NCBI GenBank assembly: GCA_947482825.1
Contig: CANKMT010000004.1
Span: forward strand, 22,390-86,389
Length of the DNA stretch: 64,000 nt
Reading direction: 5' to 3'
Origin: Betaproteobacteria bacterium
GTDB taxonomy: Bacteria > Pseudomonadota > Gammaproteobacteria > Burkholderiales > SG8-39
Shown: positions 50,924-59,458 of the stretch, piece by piece
How the letters are laid out: every line of letters starts with the position of its first letter
Numbering within the stretch: the first letter of the stretch is position 1
Program-made: the position numbers and the translations under genes
The notes under the pieces: model-generated
The model's database searches: none
What the model was told of the DNA's origin: nothing
Seen by the model: the letters and a program-made list of their open reading frames with translations, nothing else

Positions 50924-51823
50924 TTATCCCAGTTCCGGTCCCGCGATCGCGAAAAGCCGCTCGACGTCGTTGAACGGCTCGCGGCGGTTGAGGAGCATGC
51001 GGGTATACGGCCGCTGCAGCGTGAATCCGGCCGTTCGCAGCCATTCGCCTACGGCGGCGTGCTGCGCCGGCATGTCGAGAAACACCGGCGCGGACACCGT
51101 TTTAAGGGCCGAAGCAAGCAACGCGACAGCGGTCTTCTCCGAGTCGGCGACGCAGGGGCCGAGATCGTTCGCAATGCGCCCGTCGCGACCCAGCAGGAAT
51201 CCGGTGATGCGGCCGGCCTTCTCGGCCACCAGCGCGGCTTGCGGAAGGCGCACGCGCAAGTCTGCGATCAAGGCCCTGCGGTCGGCGCAGAAAGCCTGCG
51301 CATCGAGGGTGCAGACCGACTCCCAGTCGGCGTCGGTCATGGGGCGAACCGCTACCGGCGGCACAGCCGGCAGTTTGGGCGGCTCCAGGCACTGCATTCG
51401 CTCGATGCCCCAGGTGTCCTCGAAACCCAGGAGCTTGTAGACCTCCCGGCCCGCCGGCGTCGCATCGAGGATCGCGACGAGCTTGCGCGCCTCGAGCGCC
51501 GCCATCGCAGAGGCCATGAGCCGGGTCGCGAGTCCCTTGCGGCGATGCGCTTCGGTCACCAGGACCATGCTGATCCAGCCGAACCCGCCGGTTTCGAAAG
51601 GAAGCGCGAGCGAGGTCGCGACGAGCGTGCCCTGCGGGTCCACGAGACCGAAGCCTTCGCCGAGCGCGAGCATCGTTCGCCAGTCGTCGGCCGTCTGGTT
51701 CCAGCGCGCCTCTGTCACCAGCGCGACACAACCCGGAATGTGTTGGTCCGACAAGCGGATTTCGGCGAGCGCGGACTGGTCCACGGCCTCCGGACCGGAT
51801 GACCCTTGCCTAGTATTTCCCAT
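50924..51823 (-). CDS. GNAT-family N-acetyltransferase (tandem domains)
   Basis: A 299-residue protein. The first half has the acetyl-CoA motif MVLVTEAHRRKGLATRLM (Q/RxxGxG/A type). The second half, after WGIERMQCLEPP, looks like a second GNAT-like domain (DADWESVCTLDAQAFCADR) without a complete motif, a known two-domain arrangement. It overlaps the upstream epimerase gene by 14 bases, so both are in one operon. The acceptor is not known. Confidence 0.85.
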   Translation of the reverse strand: MGNTRQGSSGPEAVDQSALAEIRLSDQHIPGCVALVTEARWNQTADDWRTMLALGEGFGLVDPQGTLVATSLALPFETGGFGWISMVLVTEAHRRKGLATRLMASAMAALEARKLVAILDATPAGREVYKLLGFEDTWGIERMQCLEPPKLPAVPPVAVRPMTDADWESVCTLDAQAFCADRRALIADLRVRLPQAALVAEKAGRITGFLLGRDGRIANDLGPCVADSEKTAVALLASALKTVSAPVFLDMPAQHAAVGEWLRTAGFTLQRPYTRMLLNRREPFNDVERLFAIAGPELG

Positions 51824-52838
51824 CGCGCGTCGAGAAGTGCGTGTCCTTGCCCAGGCTCGGCATGCCTCGCGCGACCCAGTCGGCGACCCAGTCGATCATC
51901 TTTGCAAGCGGCACCCCGGGCGCGCCGAGTAATTTCTGCGTGAGCGTCGTGTCTTCCAGCCACGCGGTCGGCGCTTCGGTGCCGGTCACCTGCGCGGCCT
52001 TGCCAAATCGCTTGCCGAACTCCGCAGCGAGCCAGCGCACGCTGATCACGTCCGGGCCGGTCACGTTGTACGCAGTCGCCGGCGAGGTCGCATGCGCCAG
52101 CAGGCGCAAGGCCTGCTCATTGGCATCACCCTGCCAGATCACGTTGACGTGTCCCATGGTCGCATCGACCGGCTTTCCTGCGAACACCTTGGTCGCCACG
52201 TCGTGCAGGACACCGTAGCGCATGTCGATCGAATATTCGAGCCGGACGAGGGCCGTGCGGCTGCCGTCCTTGCGCGAGGCGTACTCGAACATCATTTCGC
52301 GCCCCACGCACGAGGCCGAATAGTCGCCGGGCGGCGGCAGGCGCAGCGTCGATTCGGCGGCGCCGCGCCCATTGACGTCCGCGAACGGATACACGCACGC
52401 AGTCGAGAACACCGAAAAGCGTGCCGACTTGAACGTCTCGGCCACCATGTACGGCACGGCCACGTTCATGGCCCAGGTGAAATCCGGGTTGCCGGCCGCG
52501 CCGAACTTGTGGCCGGCCATGAACACGATATTTTCAATCGCCGGCAGTTTCCCTAGGGCAGCGCGATCGAGCAGGTCGCAGCCAATGCATTCGACGCCCT
52601 GTGATTCGAGCCGCTCGCGCAGGCCCTTTTCGGAAAACCGCGCAACGCCGATCACGCGCTTGCCGGGCGCCGCGCGCTTGGCCATGCGGGCAAGCGTCGG
52701 GCCCATCTTGCCGCCGACACCGAGCACCATGACGTCACCCGCAAGGCCGCCGAGGTCGCGCTGCAGCGCCGGCGTGGGCGTGGTCATGAAGTCCTCGAGT
52801 GCATCTGCGTCTGCGAAGCCTTCCGGGAGCGTGGGCAT
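51810..52838 (-). CDS. NAD-dependent epimerase/dehydratase (extended SDR)
   Basis: A 342-residue Rossmann protein. A 30-residue leader precedes the nucleotide-binding VMVLGVGGKMGPTLARM (GxGGxxG), then FSVFSTACVYPF with the catalytic Ser region and DYSASCVGREMMFEYAS, where the usual YxxxK is altered to YSASCVGR. Loss of the Tyr-x3-Lys pair suggests changed catalysis. The function may be a sugar or acid epimerase-like step. It is divergent from the MetE-like gene at 52934. Confidence 0.82.
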   Translation of the reverse strand: MPTLPEGFADADALEDFMTTPTPALQRDLGGLAGDVMVLGVGGKMGPTLARMAKRAAPGKRVIGVARFSEKGLRERLESQGVECIGCDLLDRAALGKLPAIENIVFMAGHKFGAAGNPDFTWAMNVAVPYMVAETFKSARFSVFSTACVYPFADVNGRGAAESTLRLPPPGDYSASCVGREMMFEYASRKDGSRTALVRLEYSIDMRYGVLHDVATKVFAGKPVDATMGHVNVIWQGDANEQALRLLAHATSPATAYNVTGPDVISVRWLAAEFGKRFGKAAQVTGTEAPTAWLEDTTLTQKLLGAPGVPLAKMIDWVADWVARGMPSLGKDTHFSTRDGKY

Positions 52839-52889
52839 GCTGGATGAACCTGTCGGTGAATTGTGCGCTGGGCGCGAGGGGTCGCTGAT

Positions 52890-52895
52890 TATAAT
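52890..52895 (+). promoter_or_regulatory. Candidate -10 box for the MetE-like gene
   Basis: A perfect TATAAT lies 39 bases before the MetE-like ATG; no convincing -35 is at 17 bases. An acaggag ribosome-binding site follows. The gap between the divergent epimerase and MetE-like genes is 95 bases. Confidence 0.4.
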
Positions 52896-52933
52896 CGCCG
52901 CACCGCATCCAACCGCGCCACACAGGAGTTTCG

Positions 52934-53950
52934 ATGAGCAAACCGGCCCGTATCCAGACCACCGTCGTGGGTTCCTACCCGATTCCCGACTGGCTGGTCG
53001 CGCTGCCCTCGGAGCAGGCGTTGGTGGACGCCACGCGCGTGGTGATCGATACGCAGGAGCAAGCGGGCATCGACGTGGTGTGCGACGGCGAACTGTATCG
53101 CTTCGACGTGAACCACCCGGAAACCAACGGGATGATCGAGTACTTCGTGCGCCCGATGCAAGGCGTGCGCACCGAGATCAGCTTCGACGAGCTGTTCATG
53201 TATCGCAAGGATTCGGGCATGCGATTCCGGACACGCCCGCCCGGCCTGGTCGATGGAAAGGTTGGCGGCGGAGCGCTGGATCTGCCCCTCGCGTGCGCGC
53301 GCGCCAAGAGCCTTGCCACCAAGCCGCTCAAGTTCACGATCACCGGTCCGCACATGCTGGCCAAGACTTTGCTCGACAAGCACTACAAGAGCACCGAAAA
53401 GCTCGCGATGGCAATCTCCGATGCGCTTGCCACGCAGGTCAGACACCTGAACGCGGACGTGATCCAGCTCGACGAGGCCAACCTGCCGGGGCACCCGGAC
53501 GAATGGAAGTGGGCCGCCAAGGCGATCAACCGCGTGCTCGACGCAGTGCCCAAGGGCGCCAAGTCTGCGGTGCACCTGTGCTTCGGCAACTACGGCGGGC
53601 AGAGCATCCAGCGCGGCAACTGGGGCAAGCTCATGAAGTACCTCAATGCGTTGCATGTCGACCATATCGTGATGGAAAACGCACACCGCCCGCCGGCAGA
53701 GTTGGCCGTGTTCAAAGACCTGCGCAAGGAAATCGGCATGGGCCTGGGGGTTGTCGACATCAAGCGGACCACGGTCGAATCGGCCGACGAAATCGCTCGT
53801 GCGATCGAGCGCGCCGAGAAGGCGATCGGCGTCGGCCGGGTGAAATACATCCATCCGGACTGCGGCTTCTGGATGCTCAAGCGCAACATGGCCGACGGCA
53901 AGATCCGCGCGCTGGTCGCGGGCCGTGACCTCTACGAAGGGCGTGGCTAG
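52934..53950 (+). CDS. Cobalamin-independent methionine synthase (MetE) C-terminal-like protein
   Basis: A 338-residue UROD/MetE-like barrel. The zinc site can be seen as HLCFGNYGG (His and Cys), Glu in IVMENAHRPP and the late Cys in HPDCGFWML. The N-terminus IQTTVVGSYPIPDWL is the catalytic-domain start of MetE; the first half of classic MetE is absent. Such short proteins transfer methyl or other groups to thiols, sometimes in xenobiotic metabolism. No close partner gene. Confidence 0.9.
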   Translation: MSKPARIQTTVVGSYPIPDWLVALPSEQALVDATRVVIDTQEQAGIDVVCDGELYRFDVNHPETNGMIEYFVRPMQGVRTEISFDELFMYRKDSGMRFRTRPPGLVDGKVGGGALDLPLACARAKSLATKPLKFTITGPHMLAKTLLDKHYKSTEKLAMAISDALATQVRHLNADVIQLDEANLPGHPDEWKWAAKAINRVLDAVPKGAKSAVHLCFGNYGGQSIQRGNWGKLMKYLNALHVDHIVMENAHRPPAELAVFKDLRKEIGMGLGVVDIKRTTVESADEIARAIERAEKAIGVGRVKYIHPDCGFWMLKRNMADGKIRALVAGRDLYEGRG

Positions 53951-53977
53951 AGACTAAACAGATCGCGCGGCCGGGGG

Positions 53978-55429
53978 TCAGGGGGGCGGCCTTGAGCCCC
54001 CCTGCCGAGCCTCCCCGACTTTTACGATTTTCATCGTGTTCGTGCCGCCGGCTTTTCCAATCGGCTCGCCGATGGTCAGCACGATGAGATCCCCGTCCTC
54101 GACCACGCCGCTGGCAATCAGCACGTTCTCGGCCTCGCGCAACAGTTCTTCGCGGTCGTGGCCGACATACCTCACCACGAGCGGGTAGGTGTCCCGGAAC
54201 AGCGACACCCGGTAACGCGTCGAGGTCTGCGCCGTAAGCGCATAAATCGGCACACCGCAATTCAAGCGGCTCATCCAAAGCGCGGTCGAGCCCGATTCGG
54301 TCAGCGATGCGATCGCCTTGACCTTGAGGTGGAAAGCCGTGAAAAGCGCCGCCATGGCGATCGACTGATCGACCCGCGTGAACAGCCGGTTCAGGAAATC
54401 CTGGTCGAGGTTCACCGGCTGCGACTGCTCGGCTTCGATGCAGATTCGGTCCATGGCCTCGATGGCTTCCACCGGATAACGGCCGCTGGCCGATTCGGCC
54501 GACAGCATCACGGCATCGGTGCCGTCGAGCACCGCGTTGGCCACATCGGACACCTCTGCGCGCGTCGGGATCGGGCTCGAGATCATCGACTCCATCATCT
54601 GGGTGGCGGTGATGGTGAGCTTGTTGTGCTCGCGCGCCATCCGGATCATGCGTTTTTGCAGCGCCGGAACGGAGGCGTCTCCGACCTCCACTGCGAGGTC
54701 GCCGCGCGCGACCATGATGCCGTCGCAGGCTTTCATGATCTCCTCGAGCGCAGGGATCGCCTCGGCGCGCTCGATCTTGGCGATCAGCAGCGCCTTGCCG
54801 CCGGCGGCGCGCATGAGCTCGCGCGCCATGTACATGTCCGCGCCGGTCTTGGGAAAGGAGACCGCCAGGTAGTCGGCCTTCAACCGGGACGCCGTCTTGA
54901 TGTCCTCCATGTCCTTGGCGGTCAGCGCCGGTGCGGTGAGCCCGCCGCCTTGCCGGTTGATGCCCTTGTTGTTCGAGAGCACGCCGCCATGGCGCACGAC
55001 GGTGTGCACTTCGGTGCCGCGCACGTTCACGACGTCGAGCACGATCTTGCCGTCGTCAAGGAGGAGCACCGCGCCCGCCGCCACGTCGCGCGGCAACTCC
55101 TTGTAGTCGAGGCCGGCGCGCTCGGCGTTGCCCATTTCGATTTCGGCATCGAGCACGAAACTCTGGCCCTTCTCGAGCATGATCTTGCCGTCGGCGAACT
55201 TGCCGACACGAATCTTCGGGCCCTGCAGGTCGGCCATGATGCCGACGGTGCGTCCGCAATCGCGACCGACGTCCTTGACGAGTTGCGCGCGCTTGAGGTG
55301 GTCTTCGGCGGTGCCGTGGGAGAAGTTGAGGCGCACGACATCGACGCCTGCGCGGATCATCTTTTCGAGGACCGCGGGATCGGAAGACGCCGGGCCGAGG
55401 GTGGCGACGATTTTGGTACTGCGCAGCAT
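53978..55429 (-). CDS. pyk: Pyruvate kinase
   Basis: A 483-residue glycolytic enzyme. Motifs: TKIVATLGPASSDP at the N-terminus, RLNFSHGTAEDH (K+-binding Asn and Ser), ADLQGPKIRVG, the catalytic lysine in LIAKIERAEAIP and MVARGDLAVEVG, and TATQMMESMI. It converts phosphoenolpyruvate and ADP to pyruvate and ATP. The extreme C-terminus (GEARQGGSRPPP) is a nonconserved tail. It is a core housekeeping gene convergent with the MetE-like gene. Confidence 0.97.
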   Translation of the reverse strand: MLRSTKIVATLGPASSDPAVLEKMIRAGVDVVRLNFSHGTAEDHLKRAQLVKDVGRDCGRTVGIMADLQGPKIRVGKFADGKIMLEKGQSFVLDAEIEMGNAERAGLDYKELPRDVAAGAVLLLDDGKIVLDVVNVRGTEVHTVVRHGGVLSNNKGINRQGGGLTAPALTAKDMEDIKTASRLKADYLAVSFPKTGADMYMARELMRAAGGKALLIAKIERAEAIPALEEIMKACDGIMVARGDLAVEVGDASVPALQKRMIRMAREHNKLTITATQMMESMISSPIPTRAEVSDVANAVLDGTDAVMLSAESASGRYPVEAIEAMDRICIEAEQSQPVNLDQDFLNRLFTRVDQSIAMAALFTAFHLKVKAIASLTESGSTALWMSRLNCGVPIYALTAQTSTRYRVSLFRDTYPLVVRYVGHDREELLREAENVLIASGVVEDGDLIVLTIGEPIGKAGGTNTMKIVKVGEARQGGSRPPP

Positions 55430-55609
55430 GGCGAACCTTCCCGATAGACTGCTCGTTGGTGAGTTCCCTTATACCAGAACGACATGACAGGTTCGCCTGG
55501 CGGCCCGGCCGCCGCATTCTGCGAAACTTCGGGGGGGTGTCGAACTCGCGGAGCGGCGATTTTCCTACAATGGGACAATGTACACAGGAGTACCCCGAGG
55601 AGACCGCAT

Positions 55610-56059
55610 ATGACCAGACCTGCGGAAGTCAAGGTAAGAGAGGGCGCCACGCCGGGCACGCGCTTCGATGAGTTCGAAGTCGGCGCGAAGATGGGGGAAG
55701 TGAGCTTCACGATCACGCCGGAGATCATCGACGAGTACATTCGGGCCGTCGAAGGCGACGAAAAACTGTACGTCGTCGATGGACGCAAGGCCGCGCCGCC
55801 GGACGTGCTGTGCGTTTACATGACCTCCACGCTGTACCAGAAATATCCGCCGATCCAGGGCATCATCATGTGCGAGGTGGCGTTCGGGTACCGGCACCCG
55901 ATCTGGCGCGACGAGAACACCGAAGTGCGCTTGTCAGGCGAGGTTACCGAGAAGTACGAGAAGAAGAACCACAAGTTCGTGAAATGGAAAGGCCGGTACA
56001 AGCGAGCCGACGGCACGCTGCTGGCCGAAGTCGAAAACACCTTTGCGTTGCCGGAGTAA
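55610..56059 (+). CDS. MaoC-like hot-dog protein (FAS1-dehydratase-type N-terminal half)
   Basis: A 149-residue hot-dog-fold protein. It has the strand-helix pattern GTRFDEFEVGAKMGEVSFTITPEIIDEYIRAVEGD and PPDVLCVYMTSTLYQKYPPIQG, without the catalytic D-x4-H, as expected for the inactive half of a two-subunit hydratase. The gene 3 bases downstream carries the catalytic half, so the two form a heterodimer. Start: ATG after ccccgaggagacc. It hydrates or dehydrates acyl-CoA compounds in the pair. Confidence 0.82.
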   Translation: MTRPAEVKVREGATPGTRFDEFEVGAKMGEVSFTITPEIIDEYIRAVEGDEKLYVVDGRKAAPPDVLCVYMTSTLYQKYPPIQGIIMCEVAFGYRHPIWRDENTEVRLSGEVTEKYEKKNHKFVKWKGRYKRADGTLLAEVENTFALPE

Positions 56060-56062
56060 GTC

Positions 56063-56437
56063 ATGCCCAAACACGACAAGCTCGTTCACAAGGTCAGGAT
56101 GACGCAGGAGAAGATCGACCGTTACGGCAAATTGAACGGCGACTGGGACTTCCTCCATTACGACCACGACTACTGCATCAAACGTGGGTTCCGCGGGACG
56201 CTGGCCCACGGCATGCACAACATGGCGCCGGCGGTCGATCTCGCCCTCGAAAAGTTCGGCAAGGAGTTCTACTATCGGGGGCACGTCTCGGTGCGCTGGA
56301 CCGGACCCGTTTGTCCGGGCGACGAACAGGTGACCGTGCTGGACGAAGAGGACAATGTGATCGCCACCGTCGACAGCATCCCCGGCAAAGGGACCGGCAC
56401 GATCATGGTCGGCAAGTCCACGTTGCGCGACAAGTAG
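56063..56437 (+). CDS. MaoC-like acyl-CoA hydratase (catalytic hot-dog half)
   Basis: A 124-residue protein with the hydratase-2 segment KLNGDWDFLHYDHDYCIKRG and the glycine/alanine turn GTLAHGMHNM. The Asp and His of the segment are the likely catalytic pair. It is the partner of the preceding gene. The operon continues with a third hot-dog gene. Substrate: an enoyl-CoA or (3R)-hydroxyacyl-CoA. Confidence 0.85.
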   Translation: MPKHDKLVHKVRMTQEKIDRYGKLNGDWDFLHYDHDYCIKRGFRGTLAHGMHNMAPAVDLALEKFGKEFYYRGHVSVRWTGPVCPGDEQVTVLDEEDNVIATVDSIPGKGTGTIMVGKSTLRDK

Positions 56438-56445
56438 CCTGCCCG

Positions 56446-56901
56446 GTGAGCGTCGAACAGTACTGGTTTGAAGATTTCACGCCCGGGCGGCAGTTCGCCG
56501 GGACGAGCCATTCGCTGGGGCAGGCTGCCTTCATGCAGTTTGCCGAGATGACCGGCGACGCGCATCCGCTGCACTACGATGCCGAGTACGCGAAGAAGAC
56601 GCAGTTCGGCAAGCCGCTTGCGCACGGGCTGCTCCTGATGTCGATGACAGCGCTTGGCGCAACACCGCTCTCTGCCCATGTCGAAGGCTCGATGGTCGCC
56701 TTCCTCGAACAGGGCGGAAAGTTCCTTAAGCCGGTCCTCTTGGGCGATACGGTCACGCCGGTCATGGAGGTCGAGGAAGCACGGCCCGCCAGCAACCCGG
56801 CCAACGGGATCGTCCGGTTCGCGGTGCGGCTCACGAACCAGCGCGCCGAACTCGTACTTGCCGGGTTCCACACCTACCTCATCAAGCGCAGGCCCAAATG
56901 A
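56446..56901 (+). CDS. MaoC-family (R)-specific enoyl-CoA hydratase-like protein
   Basis: A 151-residue hot-dog protein from GTG 56446, with the canonical hydratase-2 motif MTGDAHPLHYDAEYAKKTQF (Asp and His) followed by GKPLAHGLLLM. The GTG start gives the usual MSVEQYWFEDFTPG opening. It overlaps ridA by four bases. Its presence beside a split two-gene pair suggests two hydratase activities on a short pathway. Confidence 0.86.
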   Translation: MSVEQYWFEDFTPGRQFAGTSHSLGQAAFMQFAEMTGDAHPLHYDAEYAKKTQFGKPLAHGLLLMSMTALGATPLSAHVEGSMVAFLEQGGKFLKPVLLGDTVTPVMEVEEARPASNPANGIVRFAVRLTNQRAELVLAGFHTYLIKRRPK

Positions 56902-57311
56902 AGAAGATCTATGAGGCGGTCATCCCGGCCACCGGCTGGAGCGACAAGTTCACGTTCTCGCCGGCAGTTCTTGTCCCGCTTCGGGCCGGCAACCTGCTCT
57001 ACATTTCCGGCATGACAGCCGCCGACGAAAAAGGCAACCTGGTCGGCACCGGCGACATCGTCCGGCAGACCGAATACATCTTCGAGAAGATGGCGCGAAT
57101 CCTCGAAGCGGCCGGCGCGGATTTCTCGAACGTGGTGGAGACGACCGACTACTACCTAACGCTCGAAGGCTATGCACAGACGGCCGCGGTGCGAAAGAAA
57201 GTCTTCGGCGGCCCGCCCTACCCGGCCGCGACCGGCGTGCAGGTGGCCGGCCTGATCCGCCCCGGAGCGCTGATCGAGATCAAGGCCGTCGCGGTGCTGG
57301 CGCCGAAATGA
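56898..57311 (+). CDS. RidA/YjgF-family deaminase-like protein
   Basis: A 137-residue trimeric-fold protein. Family marks are LLYISGMTAADEKGNLVG and the NVVETTDYYLTLEGYAQTAAV with the last strand LIRPGALIEIKAVAVL; the Arg of the IRPGALIEIKA motif is present. RidA hydrolyses reactive enamine/imine intermediates; subfamilies take part in catabolic pathways. The overlaps at both ends (ATGA) mark it as part of the MaoC-hydrolase operon. Confidence 0.92.
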   Translation: MKKIYEAVIPATGWSDKFTFSPAVLVPLRAGNLLYISGMTAADEKGNLVGTGDIVRQTEYIFEKMARILEAAGADFSNVVETTDYYLTLEGYAQTAAVRKKVFGGPPYPAATGVQVAGLIRPGALIEIKAVAVLAPK

Positions 57312-58135
57312 GCGCCGTCTACCGGAATTTCTCGCAGGCCGAACTCGACGCGGCCTACAACAACCGTGCCGCCGAGCCCGGGCTGGACTCGATCAAGGCT
57401 GATTGGGATGCGCGCAGCAAGGCGCTCTATATGCAAGCCAAAGTCGACCGTGACCTGGCCTACGGCGGCGGCGCCCGCCAGCGGCTGGACTTCTTCCATG
57501 CCTCTACCAAGGGCAGGCCCACGGTGGCCTATATCCATGGCGGGTATTGGCAAACCAACGAGAAAGAGCCGAACGCCTTCATTGCCGAGGGCCTACTGGC
57601 CCACGACCTGAACGTTGCGCTGATCGAGTACACCCTGGCTCCAGCCGCATCGATGGGGATGATCGTGTCCGAAATCCGGGCAGTGATCGCCTGGCTGGTG
57701 GCGCGCCTGCAGCCCGACCTGGGTGCGAGCCGGCGTCTGGTCGTGGCGGGACATTCGGCCGGCGGCCACCTGACGGCGATGGCTGCGGGACAACCCGGCG
57801 TTTCCGGGGCAATTCCGATCAGCGGGTTGTTCGACCTTGAGCCGATCCGGCTGTCTTATCTCAACGCCCTCTTAAAGATGGGTTTAGATGAAGCGGGCGC
57901 TAACTCTCCGATCAAGCTTCCATTCCCTCCGGTACCCATGAGCGTGGCGGTCGGCGGCGCCGAGTTGCCGGAACTGGTCCGCCAGTCCGAGGACTATGTG
58001 GCCGCCTTGTCAGCCGCAGGCCGGCCGGTGCGCAGGCTGCTGGTCCCCAAGGCAACCCACTTTACGATCCTGGAAGAGATCGCAAGGCCTTCCGGCAGCC
58101 TTGCCATGGAGGCAGCCAGACTGGCGGAAATGTAA
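57308..58135 (+). CDS. Alpha/beta hydrolase, kynurenine-formamidase-like
   Basis: A 275-residue hydrolase. The oxyanion motif HGGYWQTNEK (HGGxW, as in arylformamidases), the nucleophile VVAGHSAGGHLTAM with Ser, and the late His in KATHFTILEE make a plausible triad. The first 45 residues (NFSQAELDAAYNNRAAEP) are typical of this group. It is the last gene of the operon and ends at a terminator. Function may be an amide or ester hydrolysis, fitting RidA and hydratases in degrading a nitrogen compound (inference). Confidence 0.88.
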   Translation: MSAVYRNFSQAELDAAYNNRAAEPGLDSIKADWDARSKALYMQAKVDRDLAYGGGARQRLDFFHASTKGRPTVAYIHGGYWQTNEKEPNAFIAEGLLAHDLNVALIEYTLAPAASMGMIVSEIRAVIAWLVARLQPDLGASRRLVVAGHSAGGHLTAMAAGQPGVSGAIPISGLFDLEPIRLSYLNALLKMGLDEAGANSPIKLPFPPVPMSVAVGGAELPELVRQSEDYVAALSAAGRPVRRLLVPKATHFTILEEIARPSGSLAMEAARLAEM

Positions 58136-58152
58136 GCCCAAAGCGGGCTTTT
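58134..58152 (+). terminator. Rho-independent terminator
   Basis: AAGCCC, five-base loop AAAGC, GGGCTT then TT; the stem begins in the hydrolase stop codon and the T-run (TTTT) follows the right arm. It ends the MaoC-RidA-hydrolase operon. Confidence 0.6.
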
Positions 58153-58186
58153 CTGGCCCGGCAAAATATAGCGTTCCGTATATATA

Positions 58187-58241
58187 AATTGCCCGGATCG
58201 CCGCTCCGGGAGCCATTCTCCGCAAATAAATCCGGGCAATT
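58187..58241. repeat. 12-base perfect inverted repeat upstream of the DGQHR gene
   Basis: AATTGCCCGGAT and ATCCGGGCAATT flank a 31-base spacer that itself contains a CCGGG. It lies in an AT-rich leader 90 bases before the DGQHR start, in the 195-base gap after the terminator. It may be a regulatory site or an end of a small mobile segment; nothing more is seen in the gap except an aggggg ribosome-binding site. Confidence 0.5.
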
Positions 58242-58330
58242 CCCGCGCCCGGAGTACCCGCTTCCCCAAAACTCGGCTATATTTCCTGTCGGCGCACCCG
58301 GTCGCGCCCAACCTGGAGGGGGAGAATACC

Positions 58331-59458
58331 GTGCTCGCCACGCAGATACGCCAGAAGGACGGCATTTTTTACTTCGCCAGCGTGCCCGCCAAGGAATTGC
58401 TGGGAAAGGTGCGGTTCATCAGCCGCTTTTACGGCGAGGGCGAGGAGATTGCGCCGGTCAAGATCTCGGCGGACGACGAAATCGCCCAGTTCATCGCCAG
58501 GATCGAGCGCACCGACAAGGCCTTCCAGCGCACGCTCTCCAAGGCCAAAGTCAAGCAGCTCAAGAATTTCTACGAAACCGCCGTGACCCAGCCTCCGATC
58601 CCGGGAACCGTGCTTTTGTTCACGTCGGAAAAGCTTGGGTTCCGCACCGCGGGGGTCGAGGGCGTCGGCCACCTTTCGGAGCCGCAGCAAAAGTTCCTGA
58701 TCGTGGATGGACAGCACCGCCTTGCAGCCCTGCGCTTTCATCTCGACGACCGACCCGAGGACGCTTCCCAGATCAACGTGCCTTGCATGATCTTCGACGG
58801 GCGCAGCGAAGACTTCGCCACCGAGATGTTCGTGATCATCAATTCGACGCCGACGCGGATCAACAAGAGCCACCTTGTCGACCTGTACGAGCGCGTGTCC
58901 TGGGCCGAGCCGCACCGCAAGTTCGCCTCGCGCATGGTCGGCGCGCTCTACAGCGAGGGCGACAGCCCGCTGCGCTACCGGATAAACCGTCTCGGCGGCC
59001 GCAGCCAGAAGGACAAGTGGATCCTGCAGGCCGAACTCTTCAACGAACTGCAGCGCTGGACCAACCGGGAATGGCGCAAGATCCAGGTCGCCGGCGGCAG
59101 CGCCAAGGAGGCCGGGCGCTACTACGGAATGCTGCGCGACTTCCTCAAGGCGGCCGAGCGCGTCTGGGACGACGCCTGGGGCCACGAGAACTATATGGTC
59201 ACCCGGCCGGTCACCATCAAAGCGATGATCCGCGTCTGCGCCGACCTCACTCACCTGGATGCCGAGCCCGTCGAAGGCCGCGTCAACCGCTGGGAAAAGC
59301 GCCTGTCGCCCTGGCGTGACCAGATCAAGGCCTTCCGCGCCGAAGGTTTCTACGAGCGCTTCCCCGCCAAGGGGGAAGTCGAGCGGGTGAGCCGCGTGCA
59401 CAAGGAGTTGGCGCGGATCGCGGGGATTGAGGTGAGGGCGGCCAAGCCGGGAAGTTAG
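58331..59458 (+). CDS. Solitary DGQHR-domain (DndB-like) protein
   Basis: A 375-residue protein with the signature FLIVDGQHRLAALRFH (DGQHR, about residues 124-128), ParB-like in fold. The N-terminus begins with a GTG after ggaggggga. DGQHR proteins include DndB, the repressor of DNA phosphorothioation, and DpdB of 7-deazaguanine modification; no dnd or dpd gene is visible. The large middle region (INSTPTRINKSHLVDLYER, WKHENYMVTRP-like segment) is conserved in the family. Its solitary occurrence and the neighbouring defence genes are notable. Function unknown; nucleotide-handling is an inference. Confidence 0.85.
   Translation: MLATQIRQKDGIFYFASVPAKELLGKVRFISRFYGEGEEIAPVKISADDEIAQFIARIERTDKAFQRTLSKAKVKQLKNFYETAVTQPPIPGTVLLFTSEKLGFRTAGVEGVGHLSEPQQKFLIVDGQHRLAALRFHLDDRPEDASQINVPCMIFDGRSEDFATEMFVIINSTPTRINKSHLVDLYERVSWAEPHRKFASRMVGALYSEGDSPLRYRINRLGGRSQKDKWILQAELFNELQRWTNREWRKIQVAGGSAKEAGRYYGMLRDFLKAAERVWDDAWGHENYMVTRPVTIKAMIRVCADLTHLDAEPVEGRVNRWEKRLSPWRDQIKAFRAEGFYERFPAKGEVERVSRVHKELARIAGIEVRAAKPGS

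Noticed and set aside
53951..53977. Terminator between the convergent MetE-like and pyruvate kinase genes
   Set aside because: The gap is G-rich but has no convincing stem or T-run.
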